Below the pieces are notes generated by a model that saw only the letters and a program-made list of their open reading frames with translations, did not search any database and was not told the origin of the DNA. This document shows, in pieces, positions 16,950-26,047 of a stretch of DNA of 62,343 nt. This DNA is from Acidimicrobiia bacterium (GTDB lineage: Bacteria > Actinomycetota > Acidimicrobiia > Acidimicrobiales > Poriferisodalaceae), in assembly GCA_022824805.1 (NCBI GenBank), contig JAJDZE010000152.1:1-62343 (forward strand), written 5' to 3'. Made by a program: the position numbers and the translations under genes. Position 1 is the stretch's first letter. The number at the start of each line of letters is the position of its first letter.

Positions 16950-17102
16950 GTGAGTGCCTGGCAGAAGGGGCAACCAGCAATCGACTTGCTGATCGGCAAG
17001 GAGCGGTTGGAGCATGTAGTCGGCGACAGCCGAACACAAGACGCCAACCGATTGATTCGCGACGCTTCACGACGGCTTGGCTCAGCAGACACACTCCTGT
17101 AG
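16950..17102 (+). pseudogene. Possible remnant of a HEPN-type or similar small helical protein
   Basis: Read from a GTG at 16950, fifty residues end at a TAG (17100-17102). The text is WQKGQPAIDLLIGKERLEHV, then VGDSRTQDANRLIRDASRRL and GSADTLL. The spacing (a Trp-led helix, a GxxRLxxV turn, two helices) recalls the first part of HEPN-domain proteins, which are often toxins next to an antitoxin, but the protein stops far short of the usual length. It stands directly upstream of hipB. It may be a decayed gene or a chance frame. Confidence 0.3.
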
Positions 17103-17176
17103 TCGGACGATGGCTCAGCCTTCCGCGTGCTCTCACCACCCATCGCCCAGCAGCCACCTCTGTTCTAGAACTGTTT

Positions 17177-17194
17177 TGACTAATATATTTGTCA
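17177..17194. promoter_or_regulatory. AT-rich palindromic operator/promoter of hipBA
   Basis: TGACTAATATATTTGTCA is an inverted repeat (TGAC ... GTCA) with an AT core, 16 bp before the hipB start. In a strongly GC-rich genome this AT-rich block is likely both the -10 region and the site where the HipB-like repressor binds to control its own operon. Confidence 0.55.
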
Positions 17195-17210
17195 TTGCTA
17201 GTCTGCGTTC

Positions 17211-17501
17211 ATGAGAGGTGAGCAAGACGTACTGACGCCCGAAGCACTCGGCTTGGCGCTGCGCGACGCACGGCGCAGCGCGAGCCTCAGCCAGGTCGAG
17301 GCTGCCCGGCTGGCCGGCATCACTCGCGCAACGATCAGTTCTGCCGAGCGAGGCCATGGCAGCATCACCAGCCGCGCACTGCTCGAGCTCGCCCGCACCT
17401 ATGGATGCGCCGTCCGACTTGCGCCCCAGCGTCAGGATCCGCTGATCGCCCAGATCATCGCTGAATCAGTCGATCACCCAAGAGGGGCCGAGAATGCCTA
17501 G
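17211..17501 (+). CDS. hipB: HipB-like antitoxin/repressor (XRE helix-turn-helix)
   Basis: 96 residues with a single Cro/CI-type helix-turn-helix at about residues 14-65 (LGLALRDARRSASLSQVEAA, then RLAGITRATISSAERGHGSI). It is followed by a short tail that would contact HipA. HipB proteins bind operator palindromes and neutralise the HipA kinase. The gene overlaps hipA by eight bases, so the pair is translationally coupled. It is probably autoregulated through the palindrome at 17177-17194. Confidence 0.85.
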   Translation: MRGEQDVLTPEALGLALRDARRSASLSQVEAARLAGITRATISSAERGHGSITSRALLELARTYGCAVRLAPQRQDPLIAQIIAESVDHPRGAENA

Positions 17502-18795
17502 CCAAGAGCTTGCAGTCCTGCTGCATGGCGAGCACGTCGCCGACCTGGTGCGCGGCACGGGCCGACTCGGCGCGCGGCTCCGCTATGTGGACACGGCAGT
17601 GCGCCGAATATCGCTGTCGCTCCCCCCGAGGCGTCGCCCGTACCCCGCCGAGCGAGTCACGCCATGGCTCCAGGGTCTGCTGCCTGACGACGCGCGCGTC
17701 CTGCAGCGATGGGGGAGCGAGTTCGATCTGCCGGACTCAACGCCGTTTTCCATACTGTCGTCCCCGGTCGGACATGACTGCGCAGGGGCGGTGCAGTTCT
17801 GCAGCCACGAAGACATCGACGACCTCAACGATCGTCCCGGGGTTCTCGATGCGCTGAGCGCGGCCGAAGTCGAGTCGGTGATCGCAGCGCTGAACAACGA
17901 CAGCCTGGCATGGCTAGGTGATCCAGCCTCGCTGCAGTTCAGCCTCAGCGGGGGAGAAACGAAGACGGCATTGAGAGTCATCGGGCATCAGTGGTACAAG
18001 CCGTCGGGCTCAGCACCGTCCACTCACATTCTCAAGCCGGAAATCAGGGCCCGCCGATACGACGACCTTCCCCTGAACGAACATCTCTGCCAGACAGCAG
18101 CGCGCTGGCTGGGAATACCCGCCGCGCGTACCGAAATCGTTCACTTCGGAGGGATCCAGACGGTCGTCATCGAGCGCTACGACCGAAGGGACACCGATTC
18201 GGGGCTGGTGCGCCTGCATCAGGAGGACATCTGCCAGACCCTCGGATTACCGCCAAGCAAGAAATACGAGAAACAGGGAGGACCGACGATCGCTGCGGTG
18301 GGCAGCATGATCCGGACCTACTCGTCGAGTGCCCACGAGGACATCAACAGATATCTCGATGCCCTGATCTTCAACTGGCTGATCGCGGGCTCAGACGCGC
18401 ACACCAAGAACTACAGTTTCTTCCTGGATGACGACAATGTCCGCCTGACTCCGTTGTACGACTTGGCCAGCGCACTTCCGTACTGCGACGATTACGCCGA
18501 AATCCAGGACATCAAGCTCGCACAGAAGATCGGGCGTGGCTACTCGATCAGGCGAGCCGACCGCAGATCGGCTTGGGAGAGCGTCGCGGCAGCGCTGAAG
18601 CTGCCGGCCAACGCCGTCATCAATAGGGCCGAAGAACTCGCAGAGCTCACCTACGGCGCCTTCGAGGCAGCGGCTTTAGCACTACCGAACGAACTCCAAG
18701 AGCGCGCCACCGTCAACACGCTGCTGCGTCACCTCAACCGCAGAAACCGACACTGCCGATCGATAGGCCAAATCGGCGGACATTCAGTAACTTGA
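17494..18795 (+). CDS. hipA: HipA-like serine/threonine kinase toxin
   Basis: 433 residues with the three-part HipA layout: an N-terminal HipA-N/couple domain (1-100), a nucleotide-binding loop FSLSGGETKTAL (149-160) with the lysine region THILKPE, and the catalytic centre GSDAHTKNYS (Asp 301, Asn 306) followed by DLAS (metal Asp 323). HipA kinases phosphorylate glutamyl-tRNA synthetase or other synthetases and stop translation. All key residues are present, so the toxin looks active. The pair sits alone between housekeeping genes with AT-rich flanks, which fits acquisition by transfer. Confidence 0.9.
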   Translation: MPSQELAVLLHGEHVADLVRGTGRLGARLRYVDTAVRRISLSLPPRRRPYPAERVTPWLQGLLPDDARVLQRWGSEFDLPDSTPFSILSSPVGHDCAGAVQFCSHEDIDDLNDRPGVLDALSAAEVESVIAALNNDSLAWLGDPASLQFSLSGGETKTALRVIGHQWYKPSGSAPSTHILKPEIRARRYDDLPLNEHLCQTAARWLGIPAARTEIVHFGGIQTVVIERYDRRDTDSGLVRLHQEDICQTLGLPPSKKYEKQGGPTIAAVGSMIRTYSSSAHEDINRYLDALIFNWLIAGSDAHTKNYSFFLDDDNVRLTPLYDLASALPYCDDYAEIQDIKLAQKIGRGYSIRRADRRSAWESVAAALKLPANAVINRAEELAELTYGAFEAAALALPNELQERATVNTLLRHLNRRNRHCRSIGQIGGHSVT

Positions 18796-18805
18796 CATAA
18801 TGTCT

Positions 18806-18836
18806 ATTATCGGCGTTTCGAAACCGGTTCGATAAT
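18806..18836. repeat. Inverted repeat downstream of hipA
   Basis: ATTATCG and CGATAAT are separated by 17 bases that themselves contain TTTCGAAA and AACCGGTT palindromes. It lies in the convergent gap between hipA and the topoisomerase B subunit gene. It may serve as a bidirectional terminator or mark the right boundary of the hipBA islet. A second short palindrome, GACATAATGTC, just overlaps the end of hipA (18794-18804). Confidence 0.45.
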
Positions 18837-18895
18837 CCTGGAAATGGCTCCGGCTTCTGCTGTGACTCTCTGCACACCGCTCGCGACAGTGCGCT

Positions 18896-20983
18896 TCAGA
18901 TGTCGAGGGCGTGGCCGTAGCTGCTGCTATGGGCGACGATGAAGGTCTTGCGCGGGTCGACCGCCGCTCCCATCATCACTTCGAACGCTTCCTGAGCAAC
19001 TTGTGCGTCGCCGACGGTGATCTGGCGCAGCACTCGCGTCTCGGGGTTGAGCGTGGTCTCGAACAGCTCGTCATCGTCCATCTCTCCGAGACCCTTGAAT
19101 CGCGTCAGCCGGTAACGTCGGCCCGCGGTCTCCAATTCGGCGATGAGCGCATCTCGTTCTGTCTCTGAGTACACGAAGCGCTTCTCTTGGCCGATCGTGA
19201 AGGCGTGTGTCGGCGGCTGGGCGGCGAACACCCGTCCTGCGTCGAGCAGCGGGCGCATGTAGTGGTACACGAGCGTGAGCACCAAGCAGCGAATGTGGCT
19301 GCCGTCGACATCAGCATCGGCCAGCAGCACCACGCGGCTGTAGCGGGTCTGATCCAGATCGAACGCCGGTCCGGAGCCGCCACCCACGGCGGTGAACAGC
19401 GCCGCCGCCTCGGCGTTGTCGAGCACGGCCTTGGCCGTCCCCTTGCCCGCGTTGACCACCTTGCCGCGCAATGGCAGCACCGCCTGCCAAGCGCTGTCAC
19501 GCGCCCGCTTGGCGGGCCCGGCCGCAGAATCGCCCTCCACGATCAGCAATTCGCCCCCAGGATGCAGCCGGCAGTCGGCCAGCTTGGCCGGCATGCCACC
19601 CGATCCCAGCGCTGCTGCCTTGCGCCGTTCGTCGAGAGCGCGGCGTGTGGTCACTCGGTTCACCACGGCGTCGGAGATCTTGTCGAGCACCGCCTTCACG
19701 TGGATCCGCTTGCTCGATGCCGAAGTGCCGGAGAACCAGTCGCGCAAGCCGTCGCGAACGATGTTGCCGACGATGCGCTGCACCGGGGGCGTCCCGAGCT
19801 CGCGCTTGGTCTGACCCCGAAACTGCGGCTCGGGGAACGTCACCCGGACCACCGCCACGAGGCCCTCCTGCGCATCCTCGCGCTGGGCGCGGGCGTCATC
19901 TCGCAGGCGCCGCAGCTTGCGCAGATCGGCGTCAGCCAGCGCCCCGTTCACAGCAGTCGTGAGCGCCCGTTCGAAACCCGCCACATGAGTGCCCCCATCC
20001 GGAGTGGGAATGGTGTTGACGAAGCTCGCGATGCGGGCGTCGAACGATGCGCACCAGCGCATCGCCACATCCACTTCGCAATGACGGGTGACCTCGGTGA
20101 GCTGACCGTCCACCGGCACCTGCTCGGTGAACTGGTCGGTGCCGCGCACTTCGATGAGGCCACCGACCGGCTCGGCATCGCCTCGCAACTGCTCGACGAA
20201 ATCGGCCAAGCCACCCGACGACATCAACTCCTCGGACTCGATCGGCTCGCGACGACGGTCGGTCAGGGAGAACTTGACCTTGGGCACGAGGAAGCACGTC
20301 TGCTTCACGCGCTCGCGCACCTCGGCGTAGCTGATCGATGCGTCAGCGTCGAACACGTTGGCATCGGGCCAGAAGCGCACTCTCGTGCCGGTTCGCTTCG
20401 GTGACACCTTGCCCACGACCTTGAGCGAATGACCTCGCCGGAAACAGCCGGCAGCGTCGGTGTTGCCTGCCTCACGGTCCCGAAACTCCAGCCGGTGGGT
20501 GCGGCCATTGCGGTCGACTTCGACCTCCATGCGCGATGACAGCGCGTTGACCACCGAAGCGCCCACGCCGTGCAAACCTCCCGACGCGCCGTACGCGCCA
20601 TTGCCGAACTTGCCCCCGGCATGCAGCTCGGTGAACACCACTTCCAGCGCCGTCACGTCGCCTTCTTTGACGTCGACAGGAATGCCGCGGCCCCGGTCTG
20701 CGACCTCGTAGGAACCATCACCACCGAAGGTGACCTCGATCAGCTTGCCGTGCCCCGCAGCCGCCTCGTCCACGGCGTTGTCGATGATCTCCCACAGCAG
20801 GTGGGTGAGCCCGCCAGAACCAGTGCCGCCGATGTACATGCCGGGCCGCTTGCGGACCGCTTCGAGACCTTCCAGCACCTCGATGGCGTCTGCGTCGTAG
20901 GTGCCCGTTGCGGCCGCTGCGGACGGCGCTCTCGGTCGGCTGGGCCCGTCGTCAGCTGTGGGGTCGATGGTGGTCATGCTCAT
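18896..20983 (-). CDS. parE: Type IIA topoisomerase ATPase subunit (ParE/GyrB-like)
   Basis: From the ATG at 20983, which overlaps the stop of the A subunit, the protein has 695 residues. The GHKL ATPase shows [20 protein letters not shown] and [18 protein letters not shown]. The transducer carries QTKRELG, and the TOPRIM metal site has EGDSAAG and DADVDGSHI. The EGDSAAG loop has Ala where Gly is common (EGDSAGG). The protein forms a heterotetramer with the next gene to decatenate or relax DNA. Whether it is the cell's only gyrase or a second enzyme cannot be told from this window. Confidence 0.88.
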   Translation of the reverse strand: MSMTTIDPTADDGPSRPRAPSAAAATGTYDADAIEVLEGLEAVRKRPGMYIGGTGSGGLTHLLWEIIDNAVDEAAAGHGKLIEVTFGGDGSYEVADRGRGIPVDVKEGDVTALEVVFTELHAGGKFGNGAYGASGGLHGVGASVVNALSSRMEVEVDRNGRTHRLEFRDREAGNTDAAGCFRRGHSLKVVGKVSPKRTGTRVRFWPDANVFDADASISYAEVRERVKQTCFLVPKVKFSLTDRRREPIESEELMSSGGLADFVEQLRGDAEPVGGLIEVRGTDQFTEQVPVDGQLTEVTRHCEVDVAMRWCASFDARIASFVNTIPTPDGGTHVAGFERALTTAVNGALADADLRKLRRLRDDARAQREDAQEGLVAVVRVTFPEPQFRGQTKRELGTPPVQRIVGNIVRDGLRDWFSGTSASSKRIHVKAVLDKISDAVVNRVTTRRALDERRKAAALGSGGMPAKLADCRLHPGGELLIVEGDSAAGPAKRARDSAWQAVLPLRGKVVNAGKGTAKAVLDNAEAAALFTAVGGGSGPAFDLDQTRYSRVVLLADADVDGSHIRCLVLTLVYHYMRPLLDAGRVFAAQPPTHAFTIGQEKRFVYSETERDALIAELETAGRRYRLTRFKGLGEMDDDELFETTLNPETRVLRQITVGDAQVAQEAFEVMMGAAVDPRKTFIVAHSSSYGHALDI

Positions 20984-23469
20984 GCAAACCGATCCTGACC
21001 GAGAGCGATGATTCTGGGGCCTGCCCGCCGCGCACGCAGGTTCCGCTTGGTGGGCGCCAACTCTGGGCGCACCGGCGTTGGGTCGGGCCGCTTCGGATCG
21101 CCATCGGCGGCCACGATGGCGGCGATCTGGCGGTCCACGCCGACCCACGCATAGGCAACGCATGTCTCGAAGCCACCGAAGCGCACGGTTGGCGAACCTG
21201 CCGTGCCTCGGCCCTGAGCGGGCACCTCCGACATATCGGTCACTTTGAGCGTGCCTTCATCGGTGACCGCAGCCACCAGCGAGCCGAACGCGACCTGCGC
21301 CGCGGTCAGAACCGTGGCCCCAGCAGCGAGCTTCATGGCGATCACTCCCCCGGCGTTCGGTCCTTTGGGAGCGAACGCATCGCACGCCGTGCGGAGCACA
21401 TGACCGGTGGAGGACACCACCGCCAGCTCGGACCCGTCAGGTGCCTCGAACGCGGCCACGAGCCGGTCGCGGTCGCGCAGTGTCATGGCGGAAGCTCCGT
21501 TGCGGCGCGCCAGCAACTCGGCTGCATCGACGCGTTTGCCGGTGCCGCTGCGAGTCACCAGCGCGACGAGACCCGCACTGGTCTCTGCGGCAAGCAACGC
21601 CACGATCCGCTCGCCCCTTGACAGGTCGAGCATCTCGCTCTGGGGCGCTCCCCTGCTGCCGCGCGCCATCTCGGGAATCATCCACACGTCCACGGTGAAC
21701 AGTCGTGCTCGATCGGTGAGCGCAGTCACCGTCTCGAGGTCGGACACGGTGACTTCTGTCGCCAGCACATCGTGGCGGCCGGGCTTGGCTGCGAGCGGGT
21801 CTTCGGCGCGACGACGCCCGAGCAAGCCCGATGTCGACAGCGTCACCGTGCTCACACCGGCGACTGCCACGCCCGCAGCATCGGCGCCCTGCGGCAAGCT
21901 GCCGGCCGTCGCGCTGCTGCCGGACGCTTCCCCCTGGGCCGCACGCAATTCGGCCTCGTCCTCGGCCTCGACCTCGGCACGCCTCCTCAGCTCGCTGCGC
22001 GGTGGCGTGCCGAACTGCGCGACGGCCTCGTCCAGTTCGTCGGCCACGATCTGCCGCCGCCGGTCGTCGGATTCGAGAATCGACAGGTACGACGCGATCG
22101 CCTCGCGCAGCGCATCCAGTTCGTCGCGCAGCTTGCGCACTTCCAGCGCGGTCAGCCGCCGCAGCTGCATGTCCAAGATGTGGCTGGCCTGAACCTCGGT
22201 GAGGCTCAGCCGGTCCATCAGCGTCACCCGTGCCGCTGCCGCATCGGCAGATCCGCGGATGATGGCGATCACCTCGTCGATGGCGTCGAGCGCGATGAGC
22301 AGGCCTTCCACGATGTGCTCGCGCTCGCGCACCCGGTCGAGGCGGTACTGCGTGCGCCGCACGATCACGTCGAGGCGATGGTCGATGTAGTGCTGGCACA
22401 TCTCCCGGATGCCGAGGGTCTGCGGCACGCCGTCGACCAGCGCCACGTTGTTGATGCCGAACGACTCCTCGAGCGGCGTGCGACGCCACAGCTCGGCGCG
22501 TACTCGGTAGGGGTTGACGTGGGGCTTGCACTCGATCACCAGTCGCAATCCGTTCGTGCGGTCTGACAAGTCGTTCACCTCGCCGACTCCGTCGATCTGA
22601 CCGGCCTTGGCGAGATCGCGGATCTTCGCGAGCACGCGCTCGGGGCCCACCATGTAGGGCAGCTCCGTCACGACGATGGCGTGTCGAGTGGCCGTGAGCC
22701 GCTCGATGTCCGTTTGGGCACGAATGCGCACCGAGCCTCTGCCGGTCTCGTAGGCCTCAACCAACTGCTCGTCCCACACCACTCGCCCGCCGGTCGGGAA
22801 ATCGGGGCCGGGCAGCACCTCCATGAGCGTCTCGACGCTGGGACGGCGCTGAGGCCGGCGCAGCACCATCTTGATGGCCTCGGCCACTTGGCTCAGGTTG
22901 TGGGGCGCCATGTTGGTGGCCATGCCCACGGCTATGCCGCTGGCGCCGTTCACCAGCAGATTCGGCAGCAGCGCCGGCAGGCAGGTGGGCTCGGTCCGCT
23001 CGCCGTCGAAGTTCGGAGCGAATTCGACGGTGTTCTCGTCGATGTCGGCCACCATCGTCATCGCAGCGCCTCGCAGCCGTGCCTCGGTGTAGCGGTAGGC
23101 AGCCGGCGGGTCGTCGAGGCTGCCGAAGTTGCCCTTCGGCGCCACCAGCGGCACCGACATGGCGAAGTCCTGGCCCATGCGCACCATGGCCTCGTAGATC
23201 GCACTGTCGCCGTGGGGGTGGTATTTGCCCATGACCTCTCCCACCACGCCGGCTGACTTGCGGAACGGTGTGCCAGGTCGCAGTCCCAGGTCGTCCATCA
23301 CATAGAGAATCCGCCGTTGCACCGGCTTGAGGCCGTCACGTACGTCGGGAATAGCTCGCGCCGTCGTGACCGACAGCGCGTAGGGCATGAACGAGTCGCG
23401 CATCTCGTCAGCGACGTCGACCTCGTGGATCTCGCGTGCGATCGTCGTCGGTGCGGTCGGTCCGGCCAT
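20980..23469 (-). CDS. parC: Type IIA topoisomerase breakage-reunion subunit (ParC/GyrA-like, no GyrA box seen)
   Basis: 829 residues from the ATG at 23469. The winged-helix domain has [14 protein letters not shown] and the catalytic Tyr in [10 protein letters not shown]. The tower and coiled-coil gate follow, with [21 protein letters not shown] at the C-gate. The C-terminal third is a beta-pinwheel with several repeats. A low-complexity Ala/Glu/Gly linker joins the gate to the pinwheel. The QRRGGKG-type GyrA box needed for negative supercoiling was not seen; the closest text is AQGRGTAG. This favours a topoisomerase IV-like role. It is co-transcribed with the ATPase subunit through an ATGA overlap. 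Confidence 0.85.
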   Translation of the reverse strand: MAGPTAPTTIAREIHEVDVADEMRDSFMPYALSVTTARAIPDVRDGLKPVQRRILYVMDDLGLRPGTPFRKSAGVVGEVMGKYHPHGDSAIYEAMVRMGQDFAMSVPLVAPKGNFGSLDDPPAAYRYTEARLRGAAMTMVADIDENTVEFAPNFDGERTEPTCLPALLPNLLVNGASGIAVGMATNMAPHNLSQVAEAIKMVLRRPQRRPSVETLMEVLPGPDFPTGGRVVWDEQLVEAYETGRGSVRIRAQTDIERLTATRHAIVVTELPYMVGPERVLAKIRDLAKAGQIDGVGEVNDLSDRTNGLRLVIECKPHVNPYRVRAELWRRTPLEESFGINNVALVDGVPQTLGIREMCQHYIDHRLDVIVRRTQYRLDRVREREHIVEGLLIALDAIDEVIAIIRGSADAAAARVTLMDRLSLTEVQASHILDMQLRRLTALEVRKLRDELDALREAIASYLSILESDDRRRQIVADELDEAVAQFGTPPRSELRRRAEVEAEDEAELRAAQGEASGSSATAGSLPQGADAAGVAVAGVSTVTLSTSGLLGRRRAEDPLAAKPGRHDVLATEVTVSDLETVTALTDRARLFTVDVWMIPEMARGSRGAPQSEMLDLSRGERIVALLAAETSAGLVALVTRSGTGKRVDAAELLARRNGASAMTLRDRDRLVAAFEAPDGSELAVVSSTGHVLRTACDAFAPKGPNAGGVIAMKLAAGATVLTAAQVAFGSLVAAVTDEGTLKVTDMSEVPAQGRGTAGSPTVRFGGFETCVAYAWVGVDRQIAAIVAADGDPKRPDPTPVRPELAPTKRNLRARRAGPRIIALGQDRFA

Positions 23470-23639
23470 CGTCGGAGGCCCTTTCAGGGACTGGTGGTGT
23501 TGGGGAGCATGAGCGGGCGTGCGCGCCGCGAAAGCCGGATTGCGCCGTTCGCCAAGGGCACTCCGGCGGTTGCTGTCGAGAGTAATGCCGTTGCCCTCGC
23601 GCCAAGCACTACCCTGCCGCGAGTGTTGGTGAAGGCGCC

Positions 23640-25139
23640 GTGAGCCGTCGCCTCGAAGTCGAGTTGACCAGCCGGCGTGACGACGGCTCGTGGACGTGGC
23701 GCGCCGCAGGCGCGAAAGAGCCGAAAGGCGTGCTGGACGGCGGTTTGCTGCCAAAGGGCGCCGCTGCGGGAGATGTTCTGCGCGTTGATGCCGAGTTCGA
23801 GGTCGACGGCATCTTCGTCACCGAGGTGCTCCCGCCCAAGGCTCGCAGCGGCAAGCCGCCCGCGGAGCGCATCGAGCTGATCGGCCCGCCGGATCGCAGA
23901 GCGGGAACGACGACGACCAAGGTGAGCAGCGGTCGTGACCGCCGTAAGCGCAGCGGCGGCAGTGAGCGGGAGCGCAGCCGAAGCGGCGAACAAGATTCAC
24001 GAAGTACCCGGCGCAAGCGCGAGGGAGAGCGACGGCGCCGCGACGGCGTCGCAGACTTAGGCGGCGACAAGCCCCGCCAGCGCAAGCGACGCGAGGGCGA
24101 CGGTCGTCGCAGGGGTGACGGCGGCGGCAAGCGGCAGGCGCGAGATGCCGAGGCTCCGAAGAAGCCCGATACCGCCGACCGCCCACCGCGCCCCAAAGCC
24201 CGCAAGCTCCGCCCTGGTCGCAAGCACCGCGATGCGCTCGTCGCTTCGCTGCCGACCGAGCAGCAAGTCGTGGCGGAACAGGTGGTACGCGGCGGCCTGG
24301 CTGCGGTGCGTGCCGAGATCACCGAGCAAAACCGCAAGGCGGCTGCCGAGGGTGCGCCCGAAGTGCCGGCCGAGGGTGTGCTGCAGCTCGCGGAATCACT
24401 GGTCGGGCCAGTGCAGATCGCCGAGTGGCGCGACCGCGCCGACGCAGCTATCGCCGGCATCGAACGCGTCGATCTGCGCGACCTTCGCTCGGTACTCGTG
24501 GCCGCAGAAGACCATGCCCGCGACGCTGAGGCCCGGGAACTGGCCGACAAGATCCGGGAAGGGCTCAACGAACGCGTCGAGCGCAGCCAGCACGAATGGC
24601 ACGACGAGCTGCGGACCACCCTGACAGAAGGGCGCGTCGTGCGAGCACTGCGCCTCAGCTCCCGTCCTCCCAAGGCGGGGGCGCCGCTTCCCCCCGAGAT
24701 CGCTCAGGAACTGACGTCCCAGGCCAATGCCGCGCTGGGGACCGGAGCTTCCCAGCACCGGATCGCCATCGTGCTCGAAGCGGTGGCCTATTCCCCGGTG
24801 CGGCCCTATGTGGTGCTGCCTGCCATTCCGGCCGAGCCGACCGACGAGCTGCTCGAAGCGGTCCGAAAGGTGGCGTCTCGCCTGCCCGAGGTGGCCACCG
24901 CCCTCGGTATCGATCCCATCGAAGCACGCCCGCGCAACCAGTCACGGCGCGGCCGCTCTCGCAGATCCAAGGCTGGGCCAGCTGATGCTTCCGAGGAGGG
25001 CAGCGACACCGAAACCTCGGCCGAAGACGCCGTCAGTGAGGACGCTGCCGGAGCACAAATCGACAATGCAGCGGACGACGCCGCTGAAGACTCAGGCATC
25101 GAGGACATGGCGGTCGAGGAAGTCACGCATTCCGACTGA
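23640..25139 (+). CDS. Highly charged protein of unknown function with basic central region and acidic tail
   Basis: A GTG start preceded by GGTGAAGG gives 499 residues. Residues 1-80 look folded ([20 protein letters not shown], then a small beta-rich module ending [12 protein letters not shown]). Residues about 85-200 are extremely Arg/Lys/Gly-rich with many RRK and KRR runs. Residues 200-415 form an Ala/Glu-rich helical segment. A second basic patch and a final 50-residue Asp/Glu/Ala acidic tail follow. No family was recognised. The layout suggests a nucleic-acid-binding or ribonucleoprotein scaffold. It is divergent from parC, and its 3' end overlaps the Nudix gene by 48 bases on the opposite strand. 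Confidence 0.7.
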   Translation: MSRRLEVELTSRRDDGSWTWRAAGAKEPKGVLDGGLLPKGAAAGDVLRVDAEFEVDGIFVTEVLPPKARSGKPPAERIELIGPPDRRAGTTTTKVSSGRDRRKRSGGSERERSRSGEQDSRSTRRKREGERRRRDGVADLGGDKPRQRKRREGDGRRRGDGGGKRQARDAEAPKKPDTADRPPRPKARKLRPGRKHRDALVASLPTEQQVVAEQVVRGGLAAVRAEITEQNRKAAAEGAPEVPAEGVLQLAESLVGPVQIAEWRDRADAAIAGIERVDLRDLRSVLVAAEDHARDAEARELADKIREGLNERVERSQHEWHDELRTTLTEGRVVRALRLSSRPPKAGAPLPPEIAQELTSQANAALGTGASQHRIAIVLEAVAYSPVRPYVVLPAIPAEPTDELLEAVRKVASRLPEVATALGIDPIEARPRNQSRRGRSRRSKAGPADASEEGSDTETSAEDAVSEDAAGAQIDNAADDAAEDSGIEDMAVEEVTHSD

Positions 25140-25499
25140 GAGCGGGAGCGTGCCCTCCCTGATCTCGTCGAATTCCACGAAGCGGGCATCAGCCGCGTCG
25201 TCGCCGGCGACCGGCATCGCATCGGCAGGGCACTCCACGGCGTAGTCCAGAATCACGAAGTGCAGGTGCTCGCTGATGTGCTCGGTCACGCCGACGAGCT
25301 CGCCGCAGCAGACCCCGAGGCCAGTCTCCTCGGCCAGTTCGCGCTCCACGGCGTCGCTCAGACGCTCCCCGGGCTCGACACGCCCCCCGGGGAACGCCCA
25401 GAGTCCTTGCGCCGGCGGGCGGCCACGGCGCACCAGCAGCACGGAGCTGCCGCGCACCGCAACCCCGCCGACACAGACTTCAGGAACCGGCTCGCTCAC
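25092..25499 (-). CDS. Nudix hydrolase
   Basis: 135 residues from a GTG that overlaps the upstream GNAT stop. The Nudix box is complete (GGRVEPGERLSDAVERELAE, then ETGLGV) and matches Gx5Ex7REUxEExGU, so the enzyme should hydrolyse a nucleoside diphosphate linked to another moiety with Mg2+. The flanking LWAFPGG fits the MutT/ADP-ribose type, but the substrate is not predictable. The 3' end runs 48 bases into the convergent charged-protein gene. Confidence 0.88.
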   Translation of the reverse strand: MSEPVPEVCVGGVAVRGSSVLLVRRGRPPAQGLWAFPGGRVEPGERLSDAVERELAEETGLGVCCGELVGVTEHISEHLHFVILDYAVECPADAMPVAGDDAADARFVEFDEIREGTLPLSVGMRDFLDRHVLDA

Positions 25500-26008
25500 G
25501 GCGGTTCGGGAGTCGGCTCGATTAGAGGCTCAGCGTCCGGCGCCAGCTTGCGGTGCAGCACCAGCAGACGTGCGGTGAATCCGAATGTCTCGAAGAAGTT
25601 CTTCGTGGCACGGTTGCCCGGCAGCGCCAGCGAATCGACGCCCACGCAGCCCCGCTCTGCGCACCACCGCAGCACTTCTCCGATCAGCGCCTCCCCGACG
25701 CTGACCTCGCGGGCACCGGGCGCCACATACAGGTCGGCGACGCGCCCCAGCATCTCGCCGGTCTGCAAGGGTTCGACGGTGGCAGCGGCGTAGCCCACCG
25801 GCGTGCCGTCGATCTCCCCGATCCACACGGCGCTGTCGGAATCATCGAGGGCCTCGGCGAGGCTCTCCTCGAACGGCCTCGTTCTCACCTCCCGGCGCGA
25901 CCAGACCCAGCCGCCGCGCGCATCAACCTGCTCAGCCACGGCGTCGGCCGCCATCTGGGCGAGCACTCCCACATGCTCACCGTCGGCGGGGCGGGCCACT
26001 ACGTCCAT
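25496..26008 (-). CDS. GNAT-family N-acetyltransferase
   Basis: 170 residues. The GNAT core is visible: a beta-strand pair (AVWIGEIDGTPVGYAAATVE), then VADLYVAPGAREVSVGEALI containing the degenerate acetyl-CoA loop, and the closing SLALPGNRATKNFFETFGFT strand-helix-strand typical of motif B. These enzymes transfer an acetyl group from acetyl-CoA to an amine. The acceptor is unknown. The gene lies 39 bp after the ThyX-like gene and overlaps the Nudix gene, suggesting one transcript. Confidence 0.85.
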   Translation of the reverse strand: MDVVARPADGEHVGVLAQMAADAVAEQVDARGGWVWSRREVRTRPFEESLAEALDDSDSAVWIGEIDGTPVGYAAATVEPLQTGEMLGRVADLYVAPGAREVSVGEALIGEVLRWCAERGCVGVDSLALPGNRATKNFFETFGFTARLLVLHRKLAPDAEPLIEPTPEPP

Positions 26009-26047
26009 GCGGAGCCTTCCATCAGGCGAGCTACCCGGGCTCGACCG

